From Paludibacter sp. (GTDB taxonomy: Bacteria; Bacteroidota; Bacteroidia; Bacteroidales; Paludibacteraceae): a stretch of 62,395 bases of DNA. The translations under genes were made by a program, and so were the position numbers. The notes under the pieces were generated by a model, which was given only the letters and a program-made list of their open reading frames with translations, was not told where the DNA came from and made no database searches. Every line of letters starts with the position of its first letter. The first letter of the stretch is position 1. Shown here piece after piece: positions 20,040 through 29,281 of this stretch. Location: assembly GCA_024710005.1 (NCBI GenBank), contig JANJVQ010000026.1, forward strand, positions 1-62,395. The letters run 5' to 3'.

Positions 20040-21110
20040 ATGATAAACAACAAAACAATCATAGCCATTACACAAGGAGATATCAACGGAATCGGTTATG
20101 AAGTCATACTGAAAACCTTAGCCGAACCACGGGTCTACGATGACTTCGTCCCGGTAATCTACGGTTCTTCAAAAGCAGCCGGATTTTACCGCAAACAACT
20201 TGACATTCAGGGTCTCAATCTGAACATTATCAACACCGTTGAAGAAGCCCACGCAAAAAAAATCAACATTATCAACTGCACCGATGAAGACATACGGGTA
20301 GAGCCGGGCAAAGCAACCGAAGAAGCAGGTAAAGCCGCGTTTGCCGCCCTCGAAAGAGCTACTGCCGACATGCAAAAAGGATTAGTAGATGCGTTGGTTA
20401 CGGCTCCTATCAACAAGAAAAACATCCAGTCGGCGGAATTTCACTTTCCCGGACATACTGAATACCTCGAACAGGTTTTCGGAGAAAAAAACTCTTCCCT
20501 GATGTTGCTGGTGAATGATGTCATGCGGGTTGCAGTCGTTACCGGACATATCCCGGTCAAAAACATCGCCTCTGTCATTACCAAAGAATTAATCCTGGAA
20601 AAACTAAAAACACTGAATCAATCGCTGAAACAGGACTTTACGGTTATTCGTCCGCGCATAGCGGTGCTGGGCTTAAATCCACATGCAGGAGATGAAGGCG
20701 TGATTGGGGATGAGGAAGAAACCACCATCAAACCCGCATTAGAAGAAGCGCAAAAAGCAGGACTGCTCTGCTTTGGTCCGTATGCAGCCGACGGCTTTTT
20801 CGGCAGCGGACATTTCAATAAGTTCGATGGTATCTTAGCCATGTATCACGATCAGGGACTGATTCCTTTTAAAACCGTTTCGATGGAGAGCGGGGTAAAT
20901 TACACTGCCGGATTATCAGCAGTACGCACCTCTCCTGCCCACGGAACTGCTTACGACCTGGCCGGACAAAATCTGGCTTCCGAAGAGTCGTTCCGACAGG
21001 CTTTGTTCATGGCGTATGACATCCTGCAAAACAGAAAATCAGATCAGGAAATTCGTTCCAACCCACTGAAAGTAGAAGAAAGAAGAGAAAGAGGAGGAAG
21101 GATTGCGTAA
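20040..21110 (+). CDS. pdxA: 4-hydroxythreonine-4-phosphate dehydrogenase
   Basis: This 356-residue PdxA oxidises 4-phosphohydroxy-L-threonine, and the product is condensed by PdxJ to pyridoxine 5'-phosphate. Family signatures are GDINGIGYEV at the start, the metal-site histidine in FPGHTEYL, MYHDQGLIPFK, and VRTSPAHGTAYDLAG near the end. The partner gene pdxJ lies at 56382-57095 in the same window but in a different operon. A heptamer-repeat hairpin follows 4 bp after the stop. Confidence 0.96.
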   Translation: MINNKTIIAITQGDINGIGYEVILKTLAEPRVYDDFVPVIYGSSKAAGFYRKQLDIQGLNLNIINTVEEAHAKKINIINCTDEDIRVEPGKATEEAGKAAFAALERATADMQKGLVDALVTAPINKKNIQSAEFHFPGHTEYLEQVFGEKNSSLMLLVNDVMRVAVVTGHIPVKNIASVITKELILEKLKTLNQSLKQDFTVIRPRIAVLGLNPHAGDEGVIGDEEETTIKPALEEAQKAGLLCFGPYAADGFFGSGHFNKFDGILAMYHDQGLIPFKTVSMESGVNYTAGLSAVRTSPAHGTAYDLAGQNLASEESFRQALFMAYDILQNRKSDQEIRSNPLKVEERRERGGRIA

Positions 21111-21114
21111 AACT

Positions 21115-21175
21115 AAAAGCGGAGAACGGAAAACTGAGAGCTGAATTAGCTTTCAGTTCTTCGCTATCCGCTTTT
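21115..21175. repeat. Heptamer-array inverted pair between pdxA and pheS
   Basis: Arms of 28 nt (21115-21142 and 21148-21175) built from degenerate heptamers (AGCGGAG, AACGGAA, AACTGAG) pair with about five mismatches, mostly A/G changes, around a 5-nt loop. It lies between the convergent ends of pdxA and pheS and may serve as a bidirectional terminator. Confidence 0.75.
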
Positions 21176-21189
21176 CGCTTTTCGCTAAA

Positions 21190-22209
21190 TTAATACGCTG
21201 CCTTAAACTGCTCCAAAAACCTCACATCGTTCTCCGAAAACATGCGCAGGTCTTTTACCTGATATTTCAGGTTGGTAATACGTTCAATTCCCATCCCAAA
21301 GGCGTAACCGGAATAGATTTTTGAATCGATGCCACAGTTTTCGAGCACATTCGGATCCACCATGCCACAACCCAGAATTTCCACCCATCCGGTATGTTTA
21401 CAGAAAGGACAACCCTTTCCGCCACAGAGGTTACAGGAAATATCCATTTCGGCGCTGGGTTCGGTAAACGGGAAATAAGAAGGACGTAACCGAATCTCGG
21501 TCGACTCACCAAACATTTCCTTGGCAAAATACATCAGCGCCTGTTTCAAATCGGCAAATGATACATCTTTGTCGATATAAAGTCCTTCTACCTGATGGAA
21601 AAAACAGTGGGCGCGGTATGAAATGGCTTCATTGCGATATACCCTGCCCGGAAAAATCATCCGGATTGGAGGTTTTTGTTTTGTCATCACCCGTGTTTGT
21701 ACCGATGAAGTATGCGTTCTGAGCACCACATCAGGATTTTGTTCGATGAAGAAAGTATCCTGCATATCCCTTGCCGGATGTTCCGGTGCAAAGTTCAGGG
21801 CGCTGAACACATGCCAGTCATCTTCAATTTCAGGACCTTCGGCAATGGTAAAACCGATTCTGGAAAATATATCGATAATTTCATTTTTAACCAATGACAG
21901 CGGGTGTCTTGTACCCAGACGTACAGGTTCGGCCGATCTTGTCAGATCCGATTTTTCGGCCTGTCCGGCAGCATCGCTCAAGGCTTCTTTCAAACTGTTG
22001 ATTTTATCCTGCGCTTCATTTTTAAGCTCGTTCAGCAACTGCCCTACTTCACGTTTTTCTTCATTGGCTACATTTCTGAATTCATTGAACAAAACCGACA
22101 CCTCACCTTTCTTGCTCAAAAACTTAATTCTCAGGGCTTCCACTTCATCCATACGGGTAGCACTCAAGCTCCTGATTTCATTCAGCAATGCTTTTATTTT
22201 CTCTTTCAT
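21190..22209 (-). CDS. pheS: Phenylalanyl-tRNA synthetase alpha subunit
   Basis: This 339-residue class II aminoacyl-tRNA synthetase subunit has an N-terminal coiled coil (about 1-90) and the catalytic core with motif 2 (FPGRVYRNEAISYRAHCFFHQ) and motif 3 (GYAFGMGIERI). It charges tRNA-Phe together with PheT. The start MKEKIKALL at 22209 is preferred. The longer frame from 22236 adds nine residues that overlap the minus-7 element at 22234-22241. Confidence 0.96.
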   Translation of the reverse strand: MKEKIKALLNEIRSLSATRMDEVEALRIKFLSKKGEVSVLFNEFRNVANEEKREVGQLLNELKNEAQDKINSLKEALSDAAGQAEKSDLTRSAEPVRLGTRHPLSLVKNEIIDIFSRIGFTIAEGPEIEDDWHVFSALNFAPEHPARDMQDTFFIEQNPDVVLRTHTSSVQTRVMTKQKPPIRMIFPGRVYRNEAISYRAHCFFHQVEGLYIDKDVSFADLKQALMYFAKEMFGESTEIRLRPSYFPFTEPSAEMDISCNLCGGKGCPFCKHTGWVEILGCGMVDPNVLENCGIDSKIYSGYAFGMGIERITNLKYQVKDLRMFSENDVRFLEQFKAAY

Positions 22210-22233
22210 TCCAACATATCGTTTATTAGCCTG

Positions 22234-22241
22234 CAAAATTA
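22234..22241 (-). promoter_or_regulatory. Minus-7 element for pheS
   Basis: The minus strand reads TAATTTTG, a match to TAnnTTTG 25 bp before the ATG at 22209. Its position argues against translation starting at 22236. No minus-33 TTTG is seen at the standard distance. Confidence 0.5.
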
Positions 22242-22314
22242 ATGATTTTTTCGCAAATATCCCCGAAATAGAATATTTTCGTTCACAACCCTCGTAATAT
22301 CGAAAATATTAGCT

Positions 22315-22322
22315 TATTTTTG
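22315..22322 (+). promoter_or_regulatory. Minus-7 element for the DUF2461 gene
   Basis: TATTTTTG fits TAnnTTTG and lies 24 bp before the ATG at 22347, divergent from the pheS promoter. Confidence 0.5.
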
Positions 22323-22346
22323 TGTGTTTGAAAAAGACAATACAAT

Positions 22347-23018
22347 ATGAACATAGCAGGTATATTGAATTTTTTAAGTGATTTAAAAGAAAATAATAAC
22401 CGCGAATGGTTTGCCGAGAACAAACATCGATATGAGGAAACCAAAGCTGATTTTGAAGCAATCAGTCAGTCACTCATCAACGAAATCGCACGTTTTGATG
22501 AAGACATCAAACACGTTTCAGCTAAGGATTGTGTCTTTAGAATCTACAGAGACACCCGCTTCTCACAGGATAAAACTCCCTATAAAACACATTATGGCGT
22601 ATTCATTGCTGCCGGTGGTGGCAGAAAAAGTGTACGCGGAGGATATTACCTGCATTTTGAACCCGGGAAGTCTTTTGTGGCCGTCGGTGTGTGGTGCCCT
22701 CCACCTGATGTACTCAAGGCACTCCGGCAAAGCATCTTCGACAATATTGAAGAATTGAAGGAAATTACCGGTAAACCGGCTTTCAAACAATACTTTCAGG
22801 GATTTTATGAGGAAGAAAAACTAAAAACAGCTCCGAAAGGATTTCCAAAAGATTTTCCGGACATTGATTTACTGAAACTCAAGCATTATATGGTCGAGTA
22901 CACTTTACCCGAAAGTTTACTGGCTGAAAAAGACTTTGTATCTCAACTTGCCCGAATCCTGAAAACGGCTCAACCGCTGAATGCTTTTCTTAACTTTACG
23001 GTCGATGAGGTGTCCTGA
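22347..23018 (+). CDS. DUF2461 (TIGR02453) family protein
   Basis: This 223-residue cytoplasmic protein has the family start FLSDLKENNNREWFAENKHRY and the segment FRIYRDTRFSQDKTPYKTHYG, hallmarks of DUF2461. The biochemical role is unknown. There is no signal peptide or membrane segment. It stands alone between divergent pheS and a heptamer array, which begins 2 bp after its stop. Confidence 0.9.
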   Translation: MNIAGILNFLSDLKENNNREWFAENKHRYEETKADFEAISQSLINEIARFDEDIKHVSAKDCVFRIYRDTRFSQDKTPYKTHYGVFIAAGGGRKSVRGGYYLHFEPGKSFVAVGVWCPPPDVLKALRQSIFDNIEELKEITGKPAFKQYFQGFYEEEKLKTAPKGFPKDFPDIDLLKLKHYMVEYTLPESLLAEKDFVSQLARILKTAQPLNAFLNFTVDEVS

Positions 23019-23019
23019 T

Positions 23020-23057
23020 AAGCGGAGAGCGGAAAGCGAAGAACGGAAAACCAAAAA
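23020..23057. repeat. Single-arm degenerate heptamer array
   Basis: Successive heptamers AGCGGAG, AGCGGAA, AGCGAAG, AACGGAA, AACC... run from 23020 to about 23057, just after the DUF2461 stop codon. No inverted partner is found before the next gene, so this copy cannot form the long hairpin seen elsewhere. Confidence 0.7.
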
Positions 23058-23133
23058 CGAATACATGGTAAATTGTTAACTCATCTTTTGTGGTCATAAT
23101 ATTAATTCGAATTATACAAAATAAACAGCGCTT

Positions 23134-23580
23134 ATGATTCTTGACTCTTTAAAAAACGGAATAAAATACGCATCTTTAAACCCCGGGTTTGCCAAAGCTT
23201 TCGAATATCTGAACAACAATGACTTATCGGCATTAGCAGTTGGAAAGGTTGAACTGGATGGTTCCGATCTTGTTGTCAACATTGTTGATATTACAGGTAA
23301 ACCGGAAGATCAGGCCCGGATGGAAACACATCAAAACTTCATTGATATTCAGGTGCCGGTTGGACAAGCGGAGAGAATGGGATGGAAAGCTGCCGATAAA
23401 CTTGCTGATATAACCGAACCCTATAATGAGGCCAAAGATGTGACTTTCTTTGGCGACAAAGCAACTTGTTATATCGATGTACTTCCCTATGAATTTGCGA
23501 TATTCTTTCCTGAAGACGGACATCAACCGGGCATTTCAACAGGAACTTACAGGAAGATTATCGTTAAAGTAAGGGTATAG
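23134..23580 (+). CDS. YhcH/YjgK/YiaL family protein
   Basis: This 148-residue single-domain cupin-like protein (DUF386 family) has the conserved RMETHQNFIDIQ metal-site segment and the YEFAIFFPEDGHQPGI motif with its histidine. Relatives such as E. coli NanQ take part in sugar-acid anomer handling. The substrate is unknown here. It lies 46 bp upstream of the branching enzyme gene and may share its transcript. Confidence 0.9.
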   Translation: MILDSLKNGIKYASLNPGFAKAFEYLNNNDLSALAVGKVELDGSDLVVNIVDITGKPEDQARMETHQNFIDIQVPVGQAERMGWKAADKLADITEPYNEAKDVTFFGDKATCYIDVLPYEFAIFFPEDGHQPGISTGTYRKIIVKVRV

Positions 23581-23626
23581 TTGATTTTTCAGTATATAAT
23601 TATTCATTGCCAAACATTTAGAGATT

Positions 23627-25630
23627 ATGGAAATACTTCCCTTCGTTAAAAACGATCCTTACCTGGAGCCATACGCAGCTGCAATTTATGGCAGATACGA
23701 TTATTTCCGTCAGATTGAAAAGAGATTGTTGACCGAAAGTCACTCTTTATCTGAATTTGCAACCGGTTATCTGTACTTTGGGTTGCACCGGCTTACTGAT
23801 GGCTGGGTTTTTCGCGAATGGGCGCCGAACGCCACTGCCATCTTCATGATCGGGGATTTCAACAATTGGCAGAAGCATCCTGACTATCAATTAAAAAAAC
23901 TTCAAAACGGCATTTGGGAAATTAAATTACCCGAATATGCCATCACGCACAGTCAACTCTACAAACTGCTTATACAATGGGAAGGTGGTGAAGGAGAAAG
24001 AATTCCGGCATGGGCAAGAAGGGTCGTACAAGACCACGAAACAAAAATTTTCAGCGCGCAGGTATGGCAACCTTTACGTCCCTATAATTTCAAAATCAAG
24101 AATTTTAAACCGCAAACAAAACCACTACTCATCTACGAATGCCATATCGGCATGTCGGGTAGTGATGAAAAAGTTTCCACCTACAATGAATTCCGAATCA
24201 ATGTCTTACCAAGGGTAATCAAGGCCGGCTACAATTGCATCCAACTGATGGCAGTTCAGGAACATCCCTATTACGGTTCCTTCGGGTATCATGTTTCCAG
24301 TTTTTTCGCGGCTTCATCCCGTTTCGGAACACCCGATGAATTGAAAATACTGATTGATGAAGCGCACGAAAACGGCATAGCCGTAATTATGGATATTGTT
24401 CACTCTCACGCGGTTAAAAATGAAGTCGAAGGATTGGGGCGATTCGACGGGACTCCTTATCAGTATTTCCATGGTGGCATCCGCCGGGAACATCCGGCCT
24501 GGGATTCCCTTTGCTTCGACTATGGCAAACCGGCCGTTATACATTTCCTTTTATCCAACTGCAAATACTGGCTGGAAGAATTCAAATTCGACGGTTTCCG
24601 CTTCGACGGAGTTACGTCTATGTTATACAGAAGTCACGGACTCGGGGAAGATTTTGGCGATTATGCTTCCTATTACAACCTGAATCAGGACGGAGATGCC
24701 ATCTGCTACCTGACACTGGCTAACAAACTGATACACGAAGTAAATCCCAACGCCATCACCATTGCCGAAGAAGTTAGTGGCATGCCCGGACTTGCCGTAA
24801 AAACAGAAGATGGCGGTATAGGCTTTGATTATCGCATGGCCATGGGCATCCCCGACTTTTGGATTAAATACATCAAGGAAGTCCGCGACGAAGACTGGAA
24901 AGTCGGACACATATTCTGGGAACTGACCAATCGCCGGGCAGACGAGAAAACAGTCAATTATGCCGAAAGTCATGACCAAGCCATGGTTGGAGATAAAACC
25001 ATCATTTTCAGACTGATTGATGCTGAAATGTACTGGCACATGCAAAAAGGAGACAACACCCTTACAGTCGACAGAGGCGTTGCACTGCATAAAATGATCC
25101 GGTTAATCACCGCGACTACCATCAACGGAGCCTACCTCAATTTCATGGGGAACGAATTCGGTCATCCCGAATGGATTGATTTTCCGCGGGAAGGAAACGG
25201 ATGGTCGCACAAATACGCCCGTCGCCAGTGGGAACTTGTCGATAACGAACAATACCTGTATCACGATCTGGGTGTTTTCGATCGTGACATGATTACACTG
25301 ATTAAGTCAGTACATGAGTTTAACTTGTTACCCATTCAGCAGTTATGGGACAAGGAAGACGATAAGGTACTTGCCTATCAACGCGGCAATCTGATCTTCA
25401 TTTATAATTTTAACGGAGATCAATCTTATGTAGATTACGGAATTCTTGCTGATAAAGGCACATATAAAATAATACTCAACACTGACAATTCAAAATACGG
25501 TGGATACAACCTGGTAGATGAAAGTATTGAACACATAACGCTGTCGAAACCTGTTCATGAAAGCGGAAAAGAGTGGTTGATGCTTTATTTACCGGCAAGA
25601 AGCGCTATGATTCTGAAGAAAACAAACTAA
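23627..25630 (+). CDS. glgB: 1,4-alpha-glucan branching enzyme (GH13_8 type)
   Basis: This 667-residue branching enzyme has an N-terminal CBM48 domain (about 60-150: FREWAPNATAIFMIGDFNNW) and a GH13 catalytic barrel with nucleophile Asp327 (FRFDGV), acid/base Glu381 (AEEVSG) and Asp450 (SHDQ). A C-terminal beta domain follows. The sequence resembles the eukaryote-like GH13_8 branch more than classic bacterial GlgB. It introduces alpha-1,6 branches into glycogen. The glycogen synthase (27372) and glucan phosphorylase (29282) genes lie downstream on the same strand, separated by two leftward genes. Confidence 0.95.
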   Translation: MEILPFVKNDPYLEPYAAAIYGRYDYFRQIEKRLLTESHSLSEFATGYLYFGLHRLTDGWVFREWAPNATAIFMIGDFNNWQKHPDYQLKKLQNGIWEIKLPEYAITHSQLYKLLIQWEGGEGERIPAWARRVVQDHETKIFSAQVWQPLRPYNFKIKNFKPQTKPLLIYECHIGMSGSDEKVSTYNEFRINVLPRVIKAGYNCIQLMAVQEHPYYGSFGYHVSSFFAASSRFGTPDELKILIDEAHENGIAVIMDIVHSHAVKNEVEGLGRFDGTPYQYFHGGIRREHPAWDSLCFDYGKPAVIHFLLSNCKYWLEEFKFDGFRFDGVTSMLYRSHGLGEDFGDYASYYNLNQDGDAICYLTLANKLIHEVNPNAITIAEEVSGMPGLAVKTEDGGIGFDYRMAMGIPDFWIKYIKEVRDEDWKVGHIFWELTNRRADEKTVNYAESHDQAMVGDKTIIFRLIDAEMYWHMQKGDNTLTVDRGVALHKMIRLITATTINGAYLNFMGNEFGHPEWIDFPREGNGWSHKYARRQWELVDNEQYLYHDLGVFDRDMITLIKSVHEFNLLPIQQLWDKEDDKVLAYQRGNLIFIYNFNGDQSYVDYGILADKGTYKIILNTDNSKYGGYNLVDESIEHITLSKPVHESGKEWLMLYLPARSAMILKKTN

Positions 25631-25668
25631 AAATCCGGATTTAGCAAACAAAACACCGCAAATAATAG

Positions 25669-25875
25669 CTATGCCACTCCCCGCTTGTCTTGCACCGGTT
25701 TTTTATAATACAACCAAATCGGGATAATGGCAAGAGTACCAAAAAATAAGCGATAGAAACCAGAGGCAATGCCGCTTACATCCGCCATTTTTACAAAAAT
25801 GGCCGACCAGGATATGCAAATGATGCCTATAAATAATATAAGGTAATTTTTAAACCCGGCTCCGGATGATGTCAT
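25669..25875 (-). pseudogene. Truncated EamA/DMT-family transporter
   Basis: The 68-codon frame encodes a typical start of an EamA drug/metabolite transporter. Helix 1 carries IICISWSAIFVKMADV and helix 2 includes RLFFGTLAIIPIWLYY. The frame then stops at DKRGVA. Intact members are about 280-310 residues with ten helices, so roughly three quarters is missing. The missing part is not found between here and the glgB stop at 25630. It looks like a deletion remnant at the edge of the leftward ATPase gene. Confidence 0.75.
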
Positions 25876-25909
25876 GAATAATCTTCAGCGAAAGAATGTG
25901 CGTATCTTC

Positions 25910-27124
25910 TCACAATTCAGTTAATAAAAAATCACTAATATACAAATGCTTGACACCTTCAATTGAGTCTTTCCACAACGAATCCATTGTAACAACGTAT
26001 TTAGGATACTGGTCATCAATTGACAAAAGAGTTCCAAATTCACGTTCGATGGTTTGCTCACTTTCTAATTTATAAGCCACTTGTACATATATCTTTTCAC
26101 CTTGTCTTTCTGCCACAAAATCGATTTCCTTCGTATCTAATTTTCCAATATAAACCTGAAAACCTCTTCTTTTTAGTTCGAGAAAGACAATATTCTCCAA
26201 TATACCGGATATCATCCTGCTCCGAAACCCCATCGTGGCATATAGCAAAGATACATCTCCCACGTAAAATTTCTCTTGCGTTTTCAGAATTTCTTTCCCT
26301 TTGATATCGTAACGAGAAACACGATGCAAAATATAAGCGCCTTCCAACGCGTTCAGATAATTATAAACGGTGTTGATGTCAATTTTGCGTTGCTGATTTT
26401 TAAAAAAATCTGCCACATTCTTACCTGAAAAGGTATTACCAACATTATCGAAAGCGTATTTGATGATACGCTCCAAGAGTTCAAGATCTCTGATTTTGTA
26501 TCGTTGCACAGTATCACGCAAAATCACAGAAGAATAAATGTCATACACCACTCTATATGCTGTTTCTTCATCATAGTTTGTGGTGTGTATCACCGGGAAA
26601 CCGCCTTTTATCAAATAATCCTGAAATGAGTTTGCCTTATCAATCAATTTTTGAGGCGCATAGTGTTTCGTAAAATCCAAATATTCTGCATACGAAAGCG
26701 TATAGACAGGAATCTGTACATATCTTCCGGCAACATGTGTCGCCAGTTCTGAAGAAAGCAAATGAGAATTAGATCCTGTCAGGTAAACATCAACATTAAA
26801 ATCCACCAAAAAAGCATTCACAGCTTTTTCCCAGGCTTGCACTTCCTGTATTTCATCCAGTATCAAGTAATATCGATCTGTTAACTGAATTTTTTCCTGA
26901 ACGTAAGCATATAGCTTTTGGTTATCCGTTAGCTCAGAAAACGCAAAACTTTCGAAATTGACTGCAATAATCTGTTGCTCTTTTACACCACGCTGCAACA
27001 ATTCCTCTTTCAACAAATTCAAAACTGTTGATTTCCCTGAACGTCGGATACCGGTTATAACCTTTATCAACGGTTTATCGATAAAGTTTCGAAGTATTTC
27101 TATGTATCTTGCTCTGAATATCAT
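25910..27124 (-). CDS. AAA_14/DUF4143 ATPase
   Basis: This 404-residue protein has an N-terminal AAA-type domain with Walker A GIRRSGKS (25-32) and Walker B LILDE (about 87-91), then a C-terminal DUF4143 domain containing a nuclease-like FxxxKRRGFQVYIGKLDTKEIDFVAE segment. Such ATPases are common, scattered and often strain-specific in Bacteroidales. Their function is not established. It interrupts the glycogen gene group together with the EamA remnant, and paired repeats lie at its 5' end. A second member of the family is at 45270-46454. Confidence 0.88.
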   Translation of the reverse strand: MIFRARYIEILRNFIDKPLIKVITGIRRSGKSTVLNLLKEELLQRGVKEQQIIAVNFESFAFSELTDNQKLYAYVQEKIQLTDRYYLILDEIQEVQAWEKAVNAFLVDFNVDVYLTGSNSHLLSSELATHVAGRYVQIPVYTLSYAEYLDFTKHYAPQKLIDKANSFQDYLIKGGFPVIHTTNYDEETAYRVVYDIYSSVILRDTVQRYKIRDLELLERIIKYAFDNVGNTFSGKNVADFFKNQQRKIDINTVYNYLNALEGAYILHRVSRYDIKGKEILKTQEKFYVGDVSLLYATMGFRSRMISGILENIVFLELKRRGFQVYIGKLDTKEIDFVAERQGEKIYVQVAYKLESEQTIEREFGTLLSIDDQYPKYVVTMDSLWKDSIEGVKHLYISDFLLTEL

Positions 27125-27187
27125 TTTTTATGGTTATGACCACAAAGATAATAATAATTTTAATGTTTTTATGGTTATACGCACAAA
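27125..27187 (-). promoter_or_regulatory. Promoter region with a 22-bp direct repeat upstream of the ATPase gene
   Basis: Two 22-bp direct repeats (27125-27146 and 27166-27187) of the form TTTTTATGGTTAT-nnn-CACAAA match at 19 of 22 positions. The minus-7 element TATCTTTG on the minus strand (27143-27150) overlaps the first copy. The arrangement suggests an operator, possibly for autoregulation. The repeat placement is seen directly; the function is inferred. Confidence 0.5.
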
Positions 27188-27345
27188 TAAATCAAATCAA
27201 TACTGATTCGTCCTCTCTCTTCATCATAAACAACAAAAAAGCACGCAAATTCACTGATTCTTACAAAACAAATAAGCAAAGATTTAAAATGGGTGTAACA
27301 AGACGTTTTTGCAATCATCGAAATAAAATTTCAGCAAAAAAACAC

Positions 27346-27353
27346 TACATTTG
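27346..27353 (+). promoter_or_regulatory. Minus-7 element for the glycogen synthase gene
   Basis: TACATTTG fits TAnnTTTG and lies 18 bp before the ATG at 27372. Because it overlaps the alternative TTG start at 27351, it supports starting translation at 27372. Confidence 0.55.
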
Positions 27354-27371
27354 CAACTTAATCATTTCAAC

Positions 27372-29039
27372 ATGCAAAAAAACTTACAACCCGAATATAT
27401 CTTTGAAAGCAGCTGGGAAGTCTGCAACATGGTCGGTGGCATTTACACCGTTTTATCGACCAGAGCCGCCACATTACAAGAAAAACATGGTGACAAATTA
27501 GTCTTTATCGGACCCGATGTGTGGTGCGGAAAACAAAACCCCTATTTTGAGGAACTACCCGACTTACACCCCGAATGGAAAGCCTATACGTCAAGCAAAT
27601 ACAACCTGTCGATTCGTATCGGGAGGTGGAAAATCCCGGGTCGCCCCATAGCCGTACTCGTGGATTTCTATTACCTGATGATGAAGAAAAACGAGATTTA
27701 CGGTCAGGTTTGGGAAACTTCCGGCGTGAATTCGCTAATGGCTTACGGTGATTATGATGAATCGTCGATGTTTGGCTACGCTTCGGGTATGATCATCGAA
27801 AGTTATTACCTGTTTTTCGGACTGAAACCGGAAACACCCGTGATTGCTCATTTTAACGAGTGGATGACTTCCTTCGGTGTGTTTTACATCAAAGAAAAAT
27901 TGCCGGCTGTAGCCACTGTTTTCACTACCCATGCAACCTCCATCGGTCGTTCCATCGCGGGAAATCACAAACCACTATACGATTATCTGAATGAGTATTA
28001 TGGAGATCAGATGGCACAGGAACTGAACATGGTTTCGAAGCATTCTACCGAAAAACAAGCTGCTCATCTGGCAGACTGTTTTACTACGGTAAGCAAAATA
28101 ACGGCAAAAGAGTGTGAACAGTTACTGGACAAAAAGCCCGATGTGATTACCCCCAATGGTTTTGAGGACGATTTTGTACCGAAAGGGAAGGTTTTCAGCC
28201 GGAAAAGAAATGAGGCCCGAAAGTTAATGAAACAGGTCGCTGAAAAACTGCTGGGGTATGAGCTTAGCGATCATGCGTTGTTCGTGGGCACAGCCGGACG
28301 CTACGAATTCAAAAACAAGGGATTAGATGTTTTCATCGAATCGCTGAAACACCTCAACGACCGGAAAGATTTGCAAAAACAGATTGTCGCCTTTATCATG
28401 GTACCTGCATGGATAAAAGGTCACCGGGAGGATTTGGCTAACGTGCTGCTCCATCCCGACCGGAAACTGCACAGTTCAAACAGGATAACCACCCACGATT
28501 TGCACGAGACACATCATGATGATGTAATGAAATCGCTGGAATGGTTTCACCTGAAAAACCTGAAAGAGGAAGCGGTAAAGGTTATTTTTGTGCCGGCATA
28601 CCTGAATGGGTACGATGGTATTTTCAACAAAAGCTATTACGATTTACTCATCGGACTGGACTTAACAGTTTTCCCTTCCTATTATGAACCCTGGGGCTAT
28701 ACCCCGCTCGAAAGTGTGGCTTTTCAGGTACCGACTGTAACAACCGACTTATCTGGATTCGGGGAATGGGTATCAGACCTGCCGCAGGGAATTGAAACGG
28801 GTGTAGGCATCATCCACCGGTCGGACTACAACGGACATGAAGTTGCTGTGAAGATTGCAGACATGATTTATCAATTTGCCAACAGTAATCCTGCAACTGT
28901 CAAATCCATTCGCGAAAAAGCAGCTGCTATCGCCGAAAAAGCACTTTGGAAACACTTTATCCGGTATTATGAGGAAGCGTATGATTACGCGCTTATAAGA
29001 ACAAAAAGCGGAAAACGGAAAGCGGAAAACGGAGAGTAA
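27372..29039 (+). CDS. Glycogen synthase, GT3-like (eukaryotic type)
   Basis: This 555-residue protein begins MQKNLQPEYIFESSWEVCNMVGG, the hallmark start of GT3 glycogen synthases, with a KAGGI-like loop replaced by NMVGGIYTV. The GT-B C-terminal part includes YEPWGYTPLES, the donor-site glutamate region. GT3 enzymes use UDP-glucose to extend alpha-1,4 chains. It stands between a branching enzyme and a phosphorylase gene. The last 11 codons (KSGKRKAENGE) are not glycogen-synthase-like. They are encoded by a heptanucleotide repeat array, so the native C-terminus has been altered by the repeat. Confidence 0.9.
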   Translation: MQKNLQPEYIFESSWEVCNMVGGIYTVLSTRAATLQEKHGDKLVFIGPDVWCGKQNPYFEELPDLHPEWKAYTSSKYNLSIRIGRWKIPGRPIAVLVDFYYLMMKKNEIYGQVWETSGVNSLMAYGDYDESSMFGYASGMIIESYYLFFGLKPETPVIAHFNEWMTSFGVFYIKEKLPAVATVFTTHATSIGRSIAGNHKPLYDYLNEYYGDQMAQELNMVSKHSTEKQAAHLADCFTTVSKITAKECEQLLDKKPDVITPNGFEDDFVPKGKVFSRKRNEARKLMKQVAEKLLGYELSDHALFVGTAGRYEFKNKGLDVFIESLKHLNDRKDLQKQIVAFIMVPAWIKGHREDLANVLLHPDRKLHSSNRITTHDLHETHHDDVMKSLEWFHLKNLKEEAVKVIFVPAYLNGYDGIFNKSYYDLLIGLDLTVFPSYYEPWGYTPLESVAFQVPTVTTDLSGFGEWVSDLPQGIETGVGIIHRSDYNGHEVAVKIADMIYQFANSNPATVKSIREKAAAIAEKALWKHFIRYYEEAYDYALIRTKSGKRKAENGE

Positions 29040-29139
29040 ATAGTGGTTTATATTTTAAGTATTTAGGGTTAGTGGAGATGTTACAGCTATTCACTATTTG
29101 TTTGCTTTTCGCTTTACGTTTTCCGCTTTCCGCTTTTTT
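29003..29139. repeat. Heptamer-array inverted pair overlapping the glycogen synthase 3' end
   Basis: The left arm (29003-29046) consists of heptamers AGCGGAA, AACGGAA, AGCGGAA, AACGGAG, AGTAAAT, AGTGGTT. The right arm (29092-29139) is its imperfect reverse complement. The left arm supplies the final codons and stop of the synthase gene. This copy also joins the GCGGARA and TAGTGGT types in phase. Confidence 0.8.
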
Positions 29140-29204
29140 CAATCGTTTGCATAAAAAACATATTAATATGTTGTAAAACATGTATTTTATTTGTGTAATT
29201 ATTA

Positions 29205-29212
29205 TAACTTTG
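29205..29212 (+). promoter_or_regulatory. Minus-7 element for the glucan phosphorylase gene
   Basis: TAACTTTG fits TAnnTTTG and lies 69 bp before the ATG at 29282. A TTTG occurs at 29190-29193 but is too close to serve as the minus-33. Confidence 0.5.
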
Positions 29213-29281
29213 CGAAGTGTATTATAAAACATATAATATACTGTTTTCAAATAAAACATTCACCTCAAGCATTTTGAAGTT

